From an uncultured Cetobacterium sp. (GTDB lineage Bacteria; Fusobacteriota; Fusobacteriia; Fusobacteriales; Fusobacteriaceae), in assembly GCF_947039425.1 (NCBI RefSeq), contig NZ_CAMQYW010000003.1, positions 1 through 51,044 on the forward strand: DNA of 51,044 nt, written 5' to 3'. The translations under genes and the position numbers were made by a program. Below, in pieces: positions 42,997-51,044 of this stretch. The notes beneath the pieces were generated by a model that had not been told where the DNA came from, did no database searches, and saw only the letters and a program-made list of their open reading frames with translations. How positions within the stretch are numbered: position 1 is the stretch's first letter; each line of letters opens with the position of its first letter.

Positions 42997-43851
42997 ATGA
43001 AAAGAATAATATTTTTATTTATATGTATATGTACATTAATATTAGGAAAAGAAAAAACCAAATTAAGAGCAGTATCTACAGCGCAGTTTACAACAGAGAT
43101 ACTTCTATCAATTGGAGCAGAAGATCAAATGATAGGAACTTCTTTTTTAGACGATAAAATATTACCAAGTTTAAAAAAGCAATATGATAAAATACCAGTA
43201 TTATCAGAGAGAGCTCCAACAAAAGAGCAATTTTATTCAATAAATCCAAATTTTTTAATTGGATGGAAATCAATAGCTACAGAGAAAAATCTAGGAACAC
43301 CAGAAGAATTAAAAGAGAACGGAGTAGAAGTGTATTTTACAAAATCACAAAATAGCAGTAAAATAGATGATATTTATAAAGATATATTAACTTTAGGTGA
43401 AAAATTTAATGTGGAAAAAAATGCTGAAAATGTTGTGAAAAATATGAAAAGTGAAATAGCAAAAATAAAAATAAAAAAATCAGAGAAACCTGTAAAAGTA
43501 TTTGCATATGACAGTCAAGAAACAGCTCCTTTTGTAGTTGGAGGAGGAGGTATTGGGAATACGCTAATTGAAATGGCAGGTGGAGAAAATATATTTAAAA
43601 ATACATCTTTTTCTTTTGGAACAGGAACTTGGGAAAGGGTATTAGATGAAAATCCTGATTATATAGTAGTAGTAGATTATGGAAAAGTTAATTATAAAGA
43701 TAAAATCAAATTTTTAAAAGAAAACTCTCCTATTTCAGAAATTTCAGCAGTAAAAGAAAATAAATTTATAGTAGTTCCTTTAAGTTATTTATCTGCAGGA
43801 GTAAGAGTTCCTTATGCAGTTAAATTAATGGCCGAGGGATTTAATAAATAA
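42997..43851 (+). CDS. Periplasmic binding protein of a BtuF/FecB-type ABC importer
   Basis: 284 residues. Signal peptide (1-17, IFLFICICTLILGK), no lipobox Cys. The class III binding-protein fold is visible: LRAVSTAQFTTEILLSIGAED, NPNFLIGWKSIA, GGGGIGNTLIEMAGGENIF, LDENPDYIVVVDYG. It is placed behind a B12 riboswitch and two chelatases and before its permease, so the ligand is probably a corrinoid or related tetrapyrrole. Ligand choice is inference. Confidence 0.85.
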   Translation: MKRIIFLFICICTLILGKEKTKLRAVSTAQFTTEILLSIGAEDQMIGTSFLDDKILPSLKKQYDKIPVLSERAPTKEQFYSINPNFLIGWKSIATEKNLGTPEELKENGVEVYFTKSQNSSKIDDIYKDILTLGEKFNVEKNAENVVKNMKSEIAKIKIKKSEKPVKVFAYDSQETAPFVVGGGGIGNTLIEMAGGENIFKNTSFSFGTGTWERVLDENPDYIVVVDYGKVNYKDKIKFLKENSPISEISAVKENKFIVVPLSYLSAGVRVPYAVKLMAEGFNK

Positions 43852-43862
43852 GAGGAGAATAG

Positions 43863-44900
43863 ATGAAAGAAAAAAAAAGCTTTAAAAAGTTAATGATAGT
43901 AAGTAGTCTATTGTTAATTTTTATTGGAACAATGGGAATAACAGTAGGAAGTGTTGATTTATCACCCCTTCATATTTGGAAAATTGTAATAAATAGAGTG
44001 TTTGAAAAGAATATATTTCAAATAGAATGGAAAAAAAGTACAGAGATGATAGTATGGAATTTAAGAGCTCCAAGAATGATTTTAGGGATTTTATGTGGAG
44101 CTGGACTATCGTTAGTTGGAATTTTAATGCAAGCATTAACTAAAAACTCTTTAGCTAGTCCTTATATTTTAGGAATCTCTTCAGGAGCTAGTACAGGGGC
44201 AGTTTTATCAATTGTCTTAGGTGGTGTATTTGGATTTAAATTTTCTCCAGGTGTAGGAGCATTTATATTTGGAACTTTAACAGCCTTTTTAGTTTTTTAT
44301 TTATCAGGGAGAGGTTCATTTTCAAGTACTAAGTTGGTTTTAGTAGGAGTTGCAATATCTTCTTTATTTTCAGGAATTACTACTTTTTTAGTAACAACAG
44401 CTAAAAATGAAAATGATTTAAGAGGTGCAATGTTTTGGATTTCAGGAAGTTTAGCAGGTGCAAGATGGAGTCAAATATTTCCTATATTTATAGTTCTGTT
44501 ACTAGGAATATTAATAACTTATTATAAATATAGAGAATTAAATATATTAATGTCTGGAGATGATGTTGCAGAAAGTTTAGGTGTTGATGTTAAAAAATTA
44601 AGGATATTAATAGTATTATTATCGACATTTTTAACAGGAGTAATAGTGTCAGTAACAGGAGTAATAGGTTTTGTAGGACTTGTAATACCGCATATTTCAA
44701 GAGGGTTAGTTGGAAGTAATCATAAAAAATTGATAATAACATCAGTTTTATTAGGTGGTCTTTTTCTATTAACAATGGATACTTTAACAAGATATTTATT
44801 TAAAAATCAAGAGATTCCAATCGGTGTAATAACCTCTATAATTGGTGCACCATTTTTTATGAGTATGTTGAGAAAAAACAGTTATAGGTTTGGAGGATAA
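43863..44900 (+). CDS. BtuC/FecCD-type permease
   Basis: 345 residues with about ten membrane helices. Typical motifs: WNLRAPRMILGILCGAGLSLVG, GISSGASTGAV, the coupling-helix region ESLGVDVKKLR, and VTGVIGFVGLVIPHISRGLVG near the end. Inner-membrane subunit of the importer of the preceding binding protein. SD GAGGAG; the stop is followed one base later by the ATPase start. Confidence 0.92.
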   Translation: MKEKKSFKKLMIVSSLLLIFIGTMGITVGSVDLSPLHIWKIVINRVFEKNIFQIEWKKSTEMIVWNLRAPRMILGILCGAGLSLVGILMQALTKNSLASPYILGISSGASTGAVLSIVLGGVFGFKFSPGVGAFIFGTLTAFLVFYLSGRGSFSSTKLVLVGVAISSLFSGITTFLVTTAKNENDLRGAMFWISGSLAGARWSQIFPIFIVLLLGILITYYKYRELNILMSGDDVAESLGVDVKKLRILIVLLSTFLTGVIVSVTGVIGFVGLVIPHISRGLVGSNHKKLIITSVLLGGLFLLTMDTLTRYLFKNQEIPIGVITSIIGAPFFMSMLRKNSYRFGG

Positions 44901-44901
44901 A

Positions 44902-45651
44902 ATGATTAAGGTAAAAAAATTATCATTTAATATAGATAATAAAGATATTTTAAAAGATATAGATATAGAAATAAAAAAACATAAATTTGTAGGAATTATA
45001 GGAGAAAATGGGTGTGGAAAGAGCACCCTTTTAAAAAATATATATAAATCATACTCTCCAGAAGATGATAAAATTTTTTTAGAGGGAAAAGATTTAAAGA
45101 AATATTCAATAAAAGAATTAGCGCAAAAAATATCAGTACTTAGTCAAAATCAAAAAATAATTTTTGATTTTACAGTTAAAGAGATTGTAGAGATGGGAAG
45201 ATATACTAAAAGTTCATTATTTTATAAAAAAGATGAAGAAAAAGAGATTGATAAAGCATTGGAAAAAGTAGGATTATTAGAAAAAAAACATCAAAGTTTT
45301 TTAACTCTTTCGGGTGGAGAGATGCAAAGAGTATTTATTGCAAGATCGCTTGCACAGGAGAGTAACATTTTAATTTTAGATGAACCTACAAATCATCTTG
45401 ATATGAGATATCAGTATCAAATTATGAATTTGATTAAAAGTTTAAATAAAACTGTAGTTGCTGTAATTCATGATGTTAATATTGCTAGTAGTTATTGTGA
45501 TTATATTTTTGCAATGAAGGATGGAAAAATAATTTGTGAAGGATCTCCAGAAGAGGTAATAACAAAGAAAAAAATAAAAAAAATTTTTGAAATAGATGTG
45601 GATATACTTCCTCATCCCACAACTAAAAAGCCACTTGTTATTTTTTTATAA
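44902..45651 (+). CDS. ABC importer ATPase (BtuD/FecE type)
   Basis: 249 residues from ATG 44902 (SD TTTGGAGG overlaps the permease stop). Walker A GENGCGKST, Q loop SVLSQNQK, signature LSGGEMQRV, Walker B ILILDEPTNHLD, and H loop VIHDVN are intact. Completes the first BtuFCD-like importer. Confidence 0.92.
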   Translation: MIKVKKLSFNIDNKDILKDIDIEIKKHKFVGIIGENGCGKSTLLKNIYKSYSPEDDKIFLEGKDLKKYSIKELAQKISVLSQNQKIIFDFTVKEIVEMGRYTKSSLFYKKDEEKEIDKALEKVGLLEKKHQSFLTLSGGEMQRVFIARSLAQESNILILDEPTNHLDMRYQYQIMNLIKSLNKTVVAVIHDVNIASSYCDYIFAMKDGKIICEGSPEEVITKKKIKKIFEIDVDILPHPTTKKPLVIFL

Positions 45652-45784
45652 ATATAGTAAATGGTATTGATTTTATTAGTTTTTTTTGTATTATAAAAAA
45701 ATAAAACTAGACTGAAAATAGAAAAATATGGTAAAATTTAATAAGTATTTATTTTCAATAAAGTCAAATAAAAAATGGAGAGCT

Positions 45785-46843
45785 ATGAAAAAAAGTGTGA
45801 AATTATTAATAATAGTAGGAATATTGGCGGGAAATATTTTATATAATAAGAATATTAATAAGGTAGAAACAAAAGAAATTGTAAAAATAACAACACCTCA
45901 AAATATAAAAGAAGAGAATATTGAAAAACAAGTTGTGAAGGAAGAAAAAACTGAAGCTACTGAGAAAATAAAAGAAAATGATGGGTTAGTTGAAGAGAAA
46001 GATTCTGAAAAAATAGAAAAAGATTTAGGATTAGAATGGGAGAATCAAGAAAATTCTGAAAAAGAAGCTGAAAATGTTGAACTAGCTGAAAAAGTAACAT
46101 TAGAAAATTTTGAATATGTTATAAAAAAAGGCGATACAATTTATGATTTATCAAAAGAATATAAAATAAAAAGCGATTACATATATGCAAATAATTTAGA
46201 TCAAAACTTAAAAATATTACAAATTGGAAAAAAAATTAAAATACCAACAGAAGATGGAATTTTTTATACTATAAAAAAAGGTGATACTTTTTCAAAGTTA
46301 GCTTTAAAATTTGATGTTAGTGAAAAAATATTAAAAGAAGATAATGGAATGGATACCTTATTAATTGGAGCAAAAATATTTTTAAGAGAACCAAAAGTAT
46401 CGAGATATTTAAAAGGGACAAAAAATGAATATGCAGTAAGACCAATGGTTGCTGGATTTGCCAATCCATTATTAGCAATGCATGTGACAAGTGGATATGG
46501 AAGAAGAAGTCATCCAGTATTAAAAAGAGTATTGCAGCATGGAGCCTTAGATTTAAGAGCTAAAGTAGGAACGAAGGTAATGTCAGCTAAAACAGGTGTA
46601 GTAACTTATGCAGGTAGAGCAAGAGGGTATGGTAATGTAATAATAATAAAGCATCCAGGTGGGTATGAAACTAGATATGCACACTTAAGTAGAATTAGTG
46701 TAAGAAGAGGACAAAAAATTACTCAAAATCAGATTATTGGATTAAGTGGTGCAACAGGAAGAGTAACAGGACCTCATTTGCACTTTGAAATTAGAAAAAA
46801 TGGAAAAATATTAAATCCATTGGAATTTTTAAAAATGTCATAA
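45785..46843 (+). CDS. LysM and M23 peptidoglycan endopeptidase
   Basis: 352 residues from ATG 45785 (GGAG just upstream); an in-frame ATG at 45728 has no SD. An N-terminal membrane anchor or signal (VKLLIIVGILAGNILY), an acidic Glu/Lys-rich linker (about 30-110), two LysM domains (YVIKKGDTIYDLSKEYKI and YTIKKGDTFSKLALKFDV), and a LytM/M23 domain with zinc ligands in QHGALDLRA (His, Asp) and HLHFE. The domain order is that of NlpD/EnvC-type proteins; the intact zinc site suggests real hydrolase activity. A possible promoter TTGATT-N16-TATTAT lies near 45672-45700. It separates the two importer operons. Confidence 0.9.
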   Translation: MKKSVKLLIIVGILAGNILYNKNINKVETKEIVKITTPQNIKEENIEKQVVKEEKTEATEKIKENDGLVEEKDSEKIEKDLGLEWENQENSEKEAENVELAEKVTLENFEYVIKKGDTIYDLSKEYKIKSDYIYANNLDQNLKILQIGKKIKIPTEDGIFYTIKKGDTFSKLALKFDVSEKILKEDNGMDTLLIGAKIFLREPKVSRYLKGTKNEYAVRPMVAGFANPLLAMHVTSGYGRRSHPVLKRVLQHGALDLRAKVGTKVMSAKTGVVTYAGRARGYGNVIIIKHPGGYETRYAHLSRISVRRGQKITQNQIIGLSGATGRVTGPHLHFEIRKNGKILNPLEFLKMS

Positions 46844-46849
46844 AAAAAT

Positions 46850-46877
46850 AAAACTCCTTTTTAGGGAGTTTTTTTTT
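46850..46877 (+). terminator. Terminator of the M23 peptidase gene
   Basis: ACTCC/GGAGT stem with A and T flanks that extend pairing, and a run of nine T. Confidence 0.85.
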
Positions 46878-46889
46878 ATGGAAATAAAT

Positions 46890-46918
46890 TTGACACTAAT
46901 ATTTTGGAAACGTATAAT
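46890..46918 (+). promoter_or_regulatory. Promoter of the second importer operon
   Basis: TTGACA (46890-46895) and TATAAT (46913-46918), both consensus, spacer 17. Only about 30 bases separate the expected start from the gene, so no riboswitch is possible here. Confidence 0.85.
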
Positions 46919-46953
46919 TAATTTATAAAACAAATAGATAAATGGGGAGAAAA

Positions 46954-47946
46954 ATGAAAATAGATAAACGGAGAGTATTAGTAGTATCATTTTTATTTTT
47001 AATAGGTCTTTTTTTTCTTGCTTTAGTAGTGGGGAATTATAAAATTTCTATTTTAAATAGTTTGAAAATTTTATTTTTAGGATCAACTTCAAATATAATG
47101 GAAAATAAAATTATTTGGAACTTAAGATTACCAAGAATAATAATGGCACTTATTGTAGGAATGCTATTAGGAAGTAGTGGAGCTGTAACTCAAACACTTT
47201 TTAAAAATCCTATGGCAGATCCATATATAATAGGAATATCAGCGAGTGGAACTTTTGGAGCAGTAATTGCATATTTTTTAAATTTACCTGAAGAGTATTA
47301 TGGGATATTAGGATCAATATTTTCTTTTATAACATCTTTTATAATATTTAAGTTATCTAATAATAAAAAAGGAACTCTTAACCTTTCAACATTATTAGTT
47401 GTTGGAATATCAATATCTGCTTTGTTGAGAGCTTTTATTTCTCTTTCAATGTATTTAATAGGTGAAGATAGTTTTAGAATTGTTCTTTGGACAATGGGTT
47501 ATTTAGGTGGTGGAACATGGAAAGAGATAATAATTTTATTAATTCCATTACTGTTTTCATTGGTTTATTTTTATAAAAATAGATATAAATTAGATGCTAT
47601 TTTATTATCTGAAGAGGAAGCATATACACTAGGAATAGATGTTAAATTTTTTAAATATAGTGTCTTAGTAGTTTCTACATTTATGATTGGATTTTCTGTA
47701 GCTTTTAGTGGAATGATAGGTTTTGTAGGTTTAATTATTCCTCATATTGTAAGAAGTATTTTTGGAGTAAGCAATATAAAATTAATTCCACTTTCAATGT
47801 TTTATGGAGGAATTTTTCTATTATTATGTGATACTCTTTCAAGAGGAATCGTTAGTACTATGGAAATACCAATAGGAGTAATTACAGCAATTTTTGGAGC
47901 TCCTTTCTTTTTATATTTAGCTTTTAAAAAAAGGAGAGATTGTTAA
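46954..47946 (+). CDS. Second FecCD/BtuC-type permease
   Basis: 330 residues from ATG 46954 (SD GGGGAG; ATG 46942 lies in front of the SD). About ten membrane helices; WNLRLPRIIMALIVGMLLGSSG, KNPMADPYIIGISASGTFG, YTLGIDVKFFK, FSGMIGFVGLIIPHIVRS. Paralogue of the 43863 gene. Its stop overlaps the ATPase start (TAATG). The substrate could be a siderophore, haem or a corrinoid; no riboswitch controls it. Confidence 0.92.
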   Translation: MKIDKRRVLVVSFLFLIGLFFLALVVGNYKISILNSLKILFLGSTSNIMENKIIWNLRLPRIIMALIVGMLLGSSGAVTQTLFKNPMADPYIIGISASGTFGAVIAYFLNLPEEYYGILGSIFSFITSFIIFKLSNNKKGTLNLSTLLVVGISISALLRAFISLSMYLIGEDSFRIVLWTMGYLGGGTWKEIIILLIPLLFSLVYFYKNRYKLDAILLSEEEAYTLGIDVKFFKYSVLVVSTFMIGFSVAFSGMIGFVGLIIPHIVRSIFGVSNIKLIPLSMFYGGIFLLLCDTLSRGIVSTMEIPIGVITAIFGAPFFLYLAFKKRRDC

Positions 47947-48731
47947 TGAAGAGTTTAAAAGTGGAAAATCTTGAATATTCATATGGAAAAAATAAGATTT
48001 TAAAAGGTGTAAATTTATCATTGGATTCAGGTGAATTAGTTGGAATATTAGGTTCAAATGGTTGTGGAAAATCAACATTATTAAAAACTATTATGGGATT
48101 TTACAAAATGGATTCTGGAAAAGTTTTAATAGATGAGAAAAATTTAAAAGATATTTCATTGGGAGAGTTATCAAAAAAAATAGCATTTATAACACAAAGT
48201 ACAAATCAAAATATAGAGTTTAATGTGCTAGAATTTTTAAGATTAGGAAGGATCCCTCATATTAAAAATCCTTTTAAAGGATTGGATGTAAATGATAATA
48301 ATATTGTAAATCAAGTTATAAAGGATTTAAATTTAGAGAATTACCTATCGAGAAAGGTAGTTAATTTAAGTGGAGGTGAATTTCAAAGAATACTTTTAGG
48401 AAAAGCTTTTATTCAAGAGGGAGAAATAATATTTTTAGATGAACCTACTTCAGCCTTAGATATAAATCATGCTCTAGATTTTTTAGAGAGATTAATTTTT
48501 AAGATAAAAGAAAGTGATCTTATAGGGATTATTGTAATACATGACATTAATTTAGCTTCTTTATTTTGTGATAAAATTTGCTTTATGAAAGATGGAAAAA
48601 TAACATATATAGGAAAACCTAAAGATATTATAAAAAAAGATATATTAGAAGATATTTATGGATATTCTCCAGAAATTATAGAAAATGCCAATACTAAATA
48701 TATATTGCCTAAAAGGAGTAACGATGATTAA
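47946..48731 (+). CDS. Second ABC importer ATPase (FecE/BtuD type)
   Basis: 261 residues from ATG 47946, eight or so bases after AAGGAGAG. Walker A GSNGCGKST, LSGGEFQRI, Walker B IIFLDEPTSALD, H loop VIHDIN. Its 3' end overlaps the binding-protein gene start by eight bases. Confidence 0.92.
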   Translation: MKSLKVENLEYSYGKNKILKGVNLSLDSGELVGILGSNGCGKSTLLKTIMGFYKMDSGKVLIDEKNLKDISLGELSKKIAFITQSTNQNIEFNVLEFLRLGRIPHIKNPFKGLDVNDNNIVNQVIKDLNLENYLSRKVVNLSGGEFQRILLGKAFIQEGEIIFLDEPTSALDINHALDFLERLIFKIKESDLIGIIVIHDINLASLFCDKICFMKDGKITYIGKPKDIIKKDILEDIYGYSPEIIENANTKYILPKRSNDD

Positions 48732-49575
48732 AATTTTATTAATATTCTTAACAATGTGTGGAGCAGTTTTTTCTTTGGAAATAAAAGATAGTAAAGTTTA
48801 TGATGATTATGGAAATAGTATAAAGTTAAAGGAATATAAAAAAATAGTTGTATATAATTATGGAGTTGTTGAAATACTTTATAAATTAAAGTCTCAAGAT
48901 GAAATAGTTGCAATTGGAAATCATAGAAATTCAATATGGCCAGAGGAAAAAACAAAAGATTTGCCTTTGGCAGGTCCAATATCAAAACCTTCTGTAGAGA
49001 AGATATTATCTTTTAATCCAGACTTAGTTATTTTTAATGTTATGGGAAATAAAGTTGATGAGTTAAAAAAAATAGGTGTTCCATCTTTAATTTACTCAAA
49101 TAAATCTTTAGAAAATATAATTGGGAATATTGAAGTTTTAGGACGATTAACAAATAAGAAAAAAGAATCATTGAAAGTTGCAAATGAATTAGAAAAACAA
49201 TTGAATAGTTTAAAAAACAAAGAAAAATTAAAAGGAAAAGCCTTAATTTTATATTCAACAAATCCTCCCTCTTCCTTTTCAAAGGATTCTTTACCAGTAG
49301 AAATTCTTGAACTTTTGGGTTTGAATGTAATAACACCATCCTTTGGAAAAAAATCTATTATTTCATCTGAATATGTATTAAGTGAAAATCCAGATATAAT
49401 AATAGGTACAAGGGGAGTAAAAAATATTGACGATGTTAAAAAAGCCATTCCTTTAATAGAGGAAACAAAGGCATTTAAAAATAATAAAATATATAAAATA
49501 GATTCAAATATATTACTTAGAGGTTCTCATAGAGTATTTGATGAAATAGAAAAGGTATATAAAAAATTAAAATAA
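48724..49575 (+). CDS. Second periplasmic binding protein (FecB/BtuF type)
   Basis: 283 residues from ATG 48724 (SD AAGGAG). Signal peptide about 1-17 (LLIFLTMCGAVFSLE), without a proper lipobox. Binding-protein features: DDYGNSIKLKEYKKIVV, LAGPISKPSVEKILSFNPDLVIF, EILELLGLNVI, VLSENPDIIIGTRG. The gene order is C-D-F, unlike the F-C-D order of the first set, so the two operons were not produced by a simple recent duplication. Confidence 0.87.
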   Translation: MIKILLIFLTMCGAVFSLEIKDSKVYDDYGNSIKLKEYKKIVVYNYGVVEILYKLKSQDEIVAIGNHRNSIWPEEKTKDLPLAGPISKPSVEKILSFNPDLVIFNVMGNKVDELKKIGVPSLIYSNKSLENIIGNIEVLGRLTNKKKESLKVANELEKQLNSLKNKEKLKGKALILYSTNPPSSFSKDSLPVEILELLGLNVITPSFGKKSIISSEYVLSENPDIIIGTRGVKNIDDVKKAIPLIEETKAFKNNKIYKIDSNILLRGSHRVFDEIEKVYKKLK

Positions 49576-49585
49576 AGAGGTGTCT

Positions 49586-50182
49586 ATGAAGCCAAAAAAT
49601 GGTTATAATAAATGGGCAAAATTTTATGATTATATTGAAAATAAAATGCCAATTGGAAAATTTAAAAAAGAAGCAGTTTCTCATCTGAAAGGAAAAGTTT
49701 TAGAAGTGGGAATTGGGAGTGGAGCTAATTTAAAATATTATCCTAAGGAAATAGAGGTTATTGGATTAGATTTTTCAAAAGAGATGTTAAATTTAGCAGA
49801 AAAAAAGATAGAAAAGTTAAATTTGAAAAATATAACTTTAGTTGAAATGAATATTGAAAATATACAGTTTCCAAATAACTCCTTTGATTCAGTATTATCT
49901 ACATGTGTCTTTTGTACTGTACCAAACCCACAAAAAGGCTTAGAGGAAATATATAGAGTATTAAAACCTGGAGGTTCTGCTATTTTTTTAGAGCATATGA
50001 AAAGTAAAAATTCTTTTATTAATTTTTTTCTATGGATACTTAATTTTTTAACTATAAACATTTTAGGAACATCATTATTAAGAGAAACAGAAAAAACAAT
50101 TAGAAGAATTGGTTTTAAAGAGATTAAAGTTAAAAATTTAATGATGAAAGATGTTTTAAGATTAATAATTGTAAAAAAATAA
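49586..50182 (+). CDS. Class I SAM-dependent methyltransferase
   Basis: 198 residues from ATG 49586 (GAGGTG upstream). Motif I VLEVGIGSGANLKYYP, acidic loop IEVIGLDFSKEMLNLAEKK, motif post I FPNNSFDSVLSTCVFC, and IYRVLKPGGSAIFLEHM identify a UbiE-like/Methyltransf_11 enzyme. Eleven bases after the second importer operon, so probably co-transcribed. The substrate is unknown; a tetrapyrrole or metal-related substrate is possible from context but unsupported by motifs. Confidence 0.87.
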   Translation: MKPKNGYNKWAKFYDYIENKMPIGKFKKEAVSHLKGKVLEVGIGSGANLKYYPKEIEVIGLDFSKEMLNLAEKKIEKLNLKNITLVEMNIENIQFPNNSFDSVLSTCVFCTVPNPQKGLEEIYRVLKPGGSAIFLEHMKSKNSFINFFLWILNFLTINILGTSLLRETEKTIRRIGFKEIKVKNLMMKDVLRLIIVKK

Positions 50183-50273
50183 AATTAAATTAAATGATTT
50201 AGGACATATTTTAGCCACAATAGTTTGTTAATATATTTTTAGAAATAAAAGTAAAACTAGGAGGTAATAAAAT

Positions 50274-50642
50274 ATGAAAAAAATATTATTAGTATCAATG
50301 ATGGCATTAGGTTTAGGAACAGTAACATTAGCTAAAGGCGAGAATCAGATGAGAGGAAATAGAATGAGAATGAACTCTCATAATAGATGTTCAGAAAATT
50401 CAGTAGAACAACAGAAAATAAGAAAAGCAATAAAAGATAATCCAAAATTTGATCAATGGCAGATTGAATTACAAGAAATAAAAGTAAAGTTAATGAAAGA
50501 GATGGCAAAAGATACTCCTAATTTTAGTGAGATTGAAAAAATAAATAAAGAAAAAGCAGTAGTTCAAGCTAAAATGAGAACTGAGAGAATGAGAATAAAA
50601 TATAAATTTGACCAACAAATAGAAGATAATAAAAATAATTAA
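50274..50642 (+). CDS. Small exported Spy/CpxP/ZraP-like protein
   Basis: 122 residues. Signal peptide about 1-20 (LLVSMMALGLGTVTLAKG), then a Met/Arg/Asn-rich stretch (MRGNRMRMNSHNRC) and a helical, highly charged region (WQIELQEIKVKLMKEMAKD, KINKEKAVVQAKMRTERM). The size and helical hairpin resemble Spy/CpxP/ZraP periplasmic chaperone or metal-sensing proteins, but the LTxxQ motif is not seen. The Met-rich N terminus might bind copper or other metal (inference). SD AGGAGG. Own terminator. Confidence 0.7.
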   Translation: MKKILLVSMMALGLGTVTLAKGENQMRGNRMRMNSHNRCSENSVEQQKIRKAIKDNPKFDQWQIELQEIKVKLMKEMAKDTPNFSEIEKINKEKAVVQAKMRTERMRIKYKFDQQIEDNKNN

Positions 50643-50650
50643 TAAGAAAT

Positions 50651-50684
50651 AAAGTGAGAGTACAATATGTATTCTCACTTTTTT
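50651..50684 (+). terminator. Terminator of the Spy-like gene
   Basis: AAAGTGAGA (50651-50659) with TCTCACTTT (50673-50681), followed by T run. Confidence 0.88.
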
Positions 50685-50720
50685 ATTGAAAAAATATATG
50701 AGAATAAAGTATTTAAAACC

Positions 50721-50749
50721 TTACATAATTTAGTTAAAAATGATACAAT
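50721..50749 (+). promoter_or_regulatory. Promoter of the second riboswitch transcript
   Basis: TTACAT (50721-50726) and TACAAT (50744-50749), 17-base spacer, about 25 bases before the riboswitch core. Confidence 0.6.
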
Positions 50750-50774
50750 ATGTTTTATTGAAGAATATAAAAAT

Positions 50775-50929
50775 GTTTAATATGGAAATAAGGTTAAATT
50801 CCTTTACGGCCCCGCCACTGTAAAATTGACGAAACTATATAAACCACTGACTAAAAAGTTGGGAAGGGATAGGAGTAGGATGAAGTTAGTCAGGATACTT
50901 TTAGACATTTAATCTCGAGGGAGGAAAAA
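50775..50929 (+). promoter_or_regulatory. Second cobalamin riboswitch, divergent B12 box
   Basis: CCCCGCCACTGTAAA (about 50810), GGGAAGGGATAGGAGTAGGATGAAG-type core and AGTCAGGATAC (50888-50898) are present and align with the first riboswitch, but the 3' part of the B12 box, CCTGCC in the first copy, is replaced by TTTTAGA. No separate hairpin with T run follows; the SD GAGGGAGGA (50917-50925) is close, so control is probably of translation. Confidence 0.85.
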
Positions 50930-51044
50930 GTGAATAAAAATTTATTATTATTATCATTTTTAACATGTGCATTGACTTTAAGTGCAGAGGGAAAAGCTGT
51001 TAAATTGCAAGAAAGTGTAATCACAACAGAAAACTTTGAAACAA
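50930..51044 (+). CDS. TonB-dependent outer-membrane receptor, N-terminal fragment (BtuB-like)
   Basis: Starts with GTG at 50930 five bases after GAGGGAGGA; 38 residues are visible before the window ends. Signal peptide LLLLSFLTCALTLSAEG, followed by VKLQESVITTENFET, which matches the N terminus and TonB-box region of TonB-dependent receptors (compare the common ESVVTATRFE pattern). With a B12 riboswitch in front it is probably a corrinoid receptor that works with the importers upstream. Truncated only by the window edge. Confidence 0.75.
   Translation, partial: MNKNLLLLSFLTCALTLSAEGKAVKLQESVITTENFET

Overview
The window is very AT-rich, with short intergenic gaps, strong purine-rich Shine-Dalgarno sites and many ATGA overlaps. 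The diderm traits (heptose kinase HldE1, a secretin, TonB-dependent receptor, periplasmic binding proteins without lipoboxes), low GC, amino-acid catabolism genes and B12 riboswitches suggest a member of the Fusobacteriota (Fusobacterium/Cetobacterium-like). This is inference from gene content; no 16S sequence is in the window.

Left part (1-26.9 kb). Nearly all genes read leftward: a stable-RNA promoter running off the left edge, a Crp/Fnr regulator, leuS-rlmB-murA-yueI, pgi, an SLH/coiled-coil envelope protein, seven tRNAs, and ispF-hldE1 joined to a 13-gene type IV pilus/type II secretion-like operon (secretin, PilN/PilO-like, five prepilin-like proteins, short prepilin peptidase, PilC, PilB, one 50-residue ORF). 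The classical oriC-flanking set mnmG-mnmE-jag-yidC-yidD-rnpA-rpmH follows.

Centre (26.9-29.5 kb). Transcription polarity flips here. Where dnaA normally sits beside rpmH there is a 773-base AT-rich region with seven 22-base iterons, then a 603-residue plasmid-type replication initiator whose promoter is embedded in the iterons. This is the most striking feature: an apparent chromosomal origin with plasmid-style architecture.

Right part (29.5-51 kb). Most genes read rightward: HPr and Enzyme I of the PTS, alanine racemase, a DUF134/NifX-like metal-protein pair with a 40-base perfect palindrome over its promoter, a sigma-54 activator with three upstream palindromic sites and a GG-N10-GC promoter in front of a cysteine desulfidase-like gene and a CoA-disulfide/persulfide reductase-like gene, an ABC exporter, then a tetrapyrrole/cobalamin region. 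The latter has a B12 riboswitch, tandem CbiK chelatases (one exported, one cytoplasmic), a BtuFCD-like transporter, a LysM/M23 peptidase, a second FecCD-type transporter with its own ordinary promoter, a methyltransferase, a Spy-like protein, and a second, divergent B12 riboswitch leading into a TonB-dependent receptor cut by the window edge.

No CRISPR array, insertion sequence or prophage was seen.
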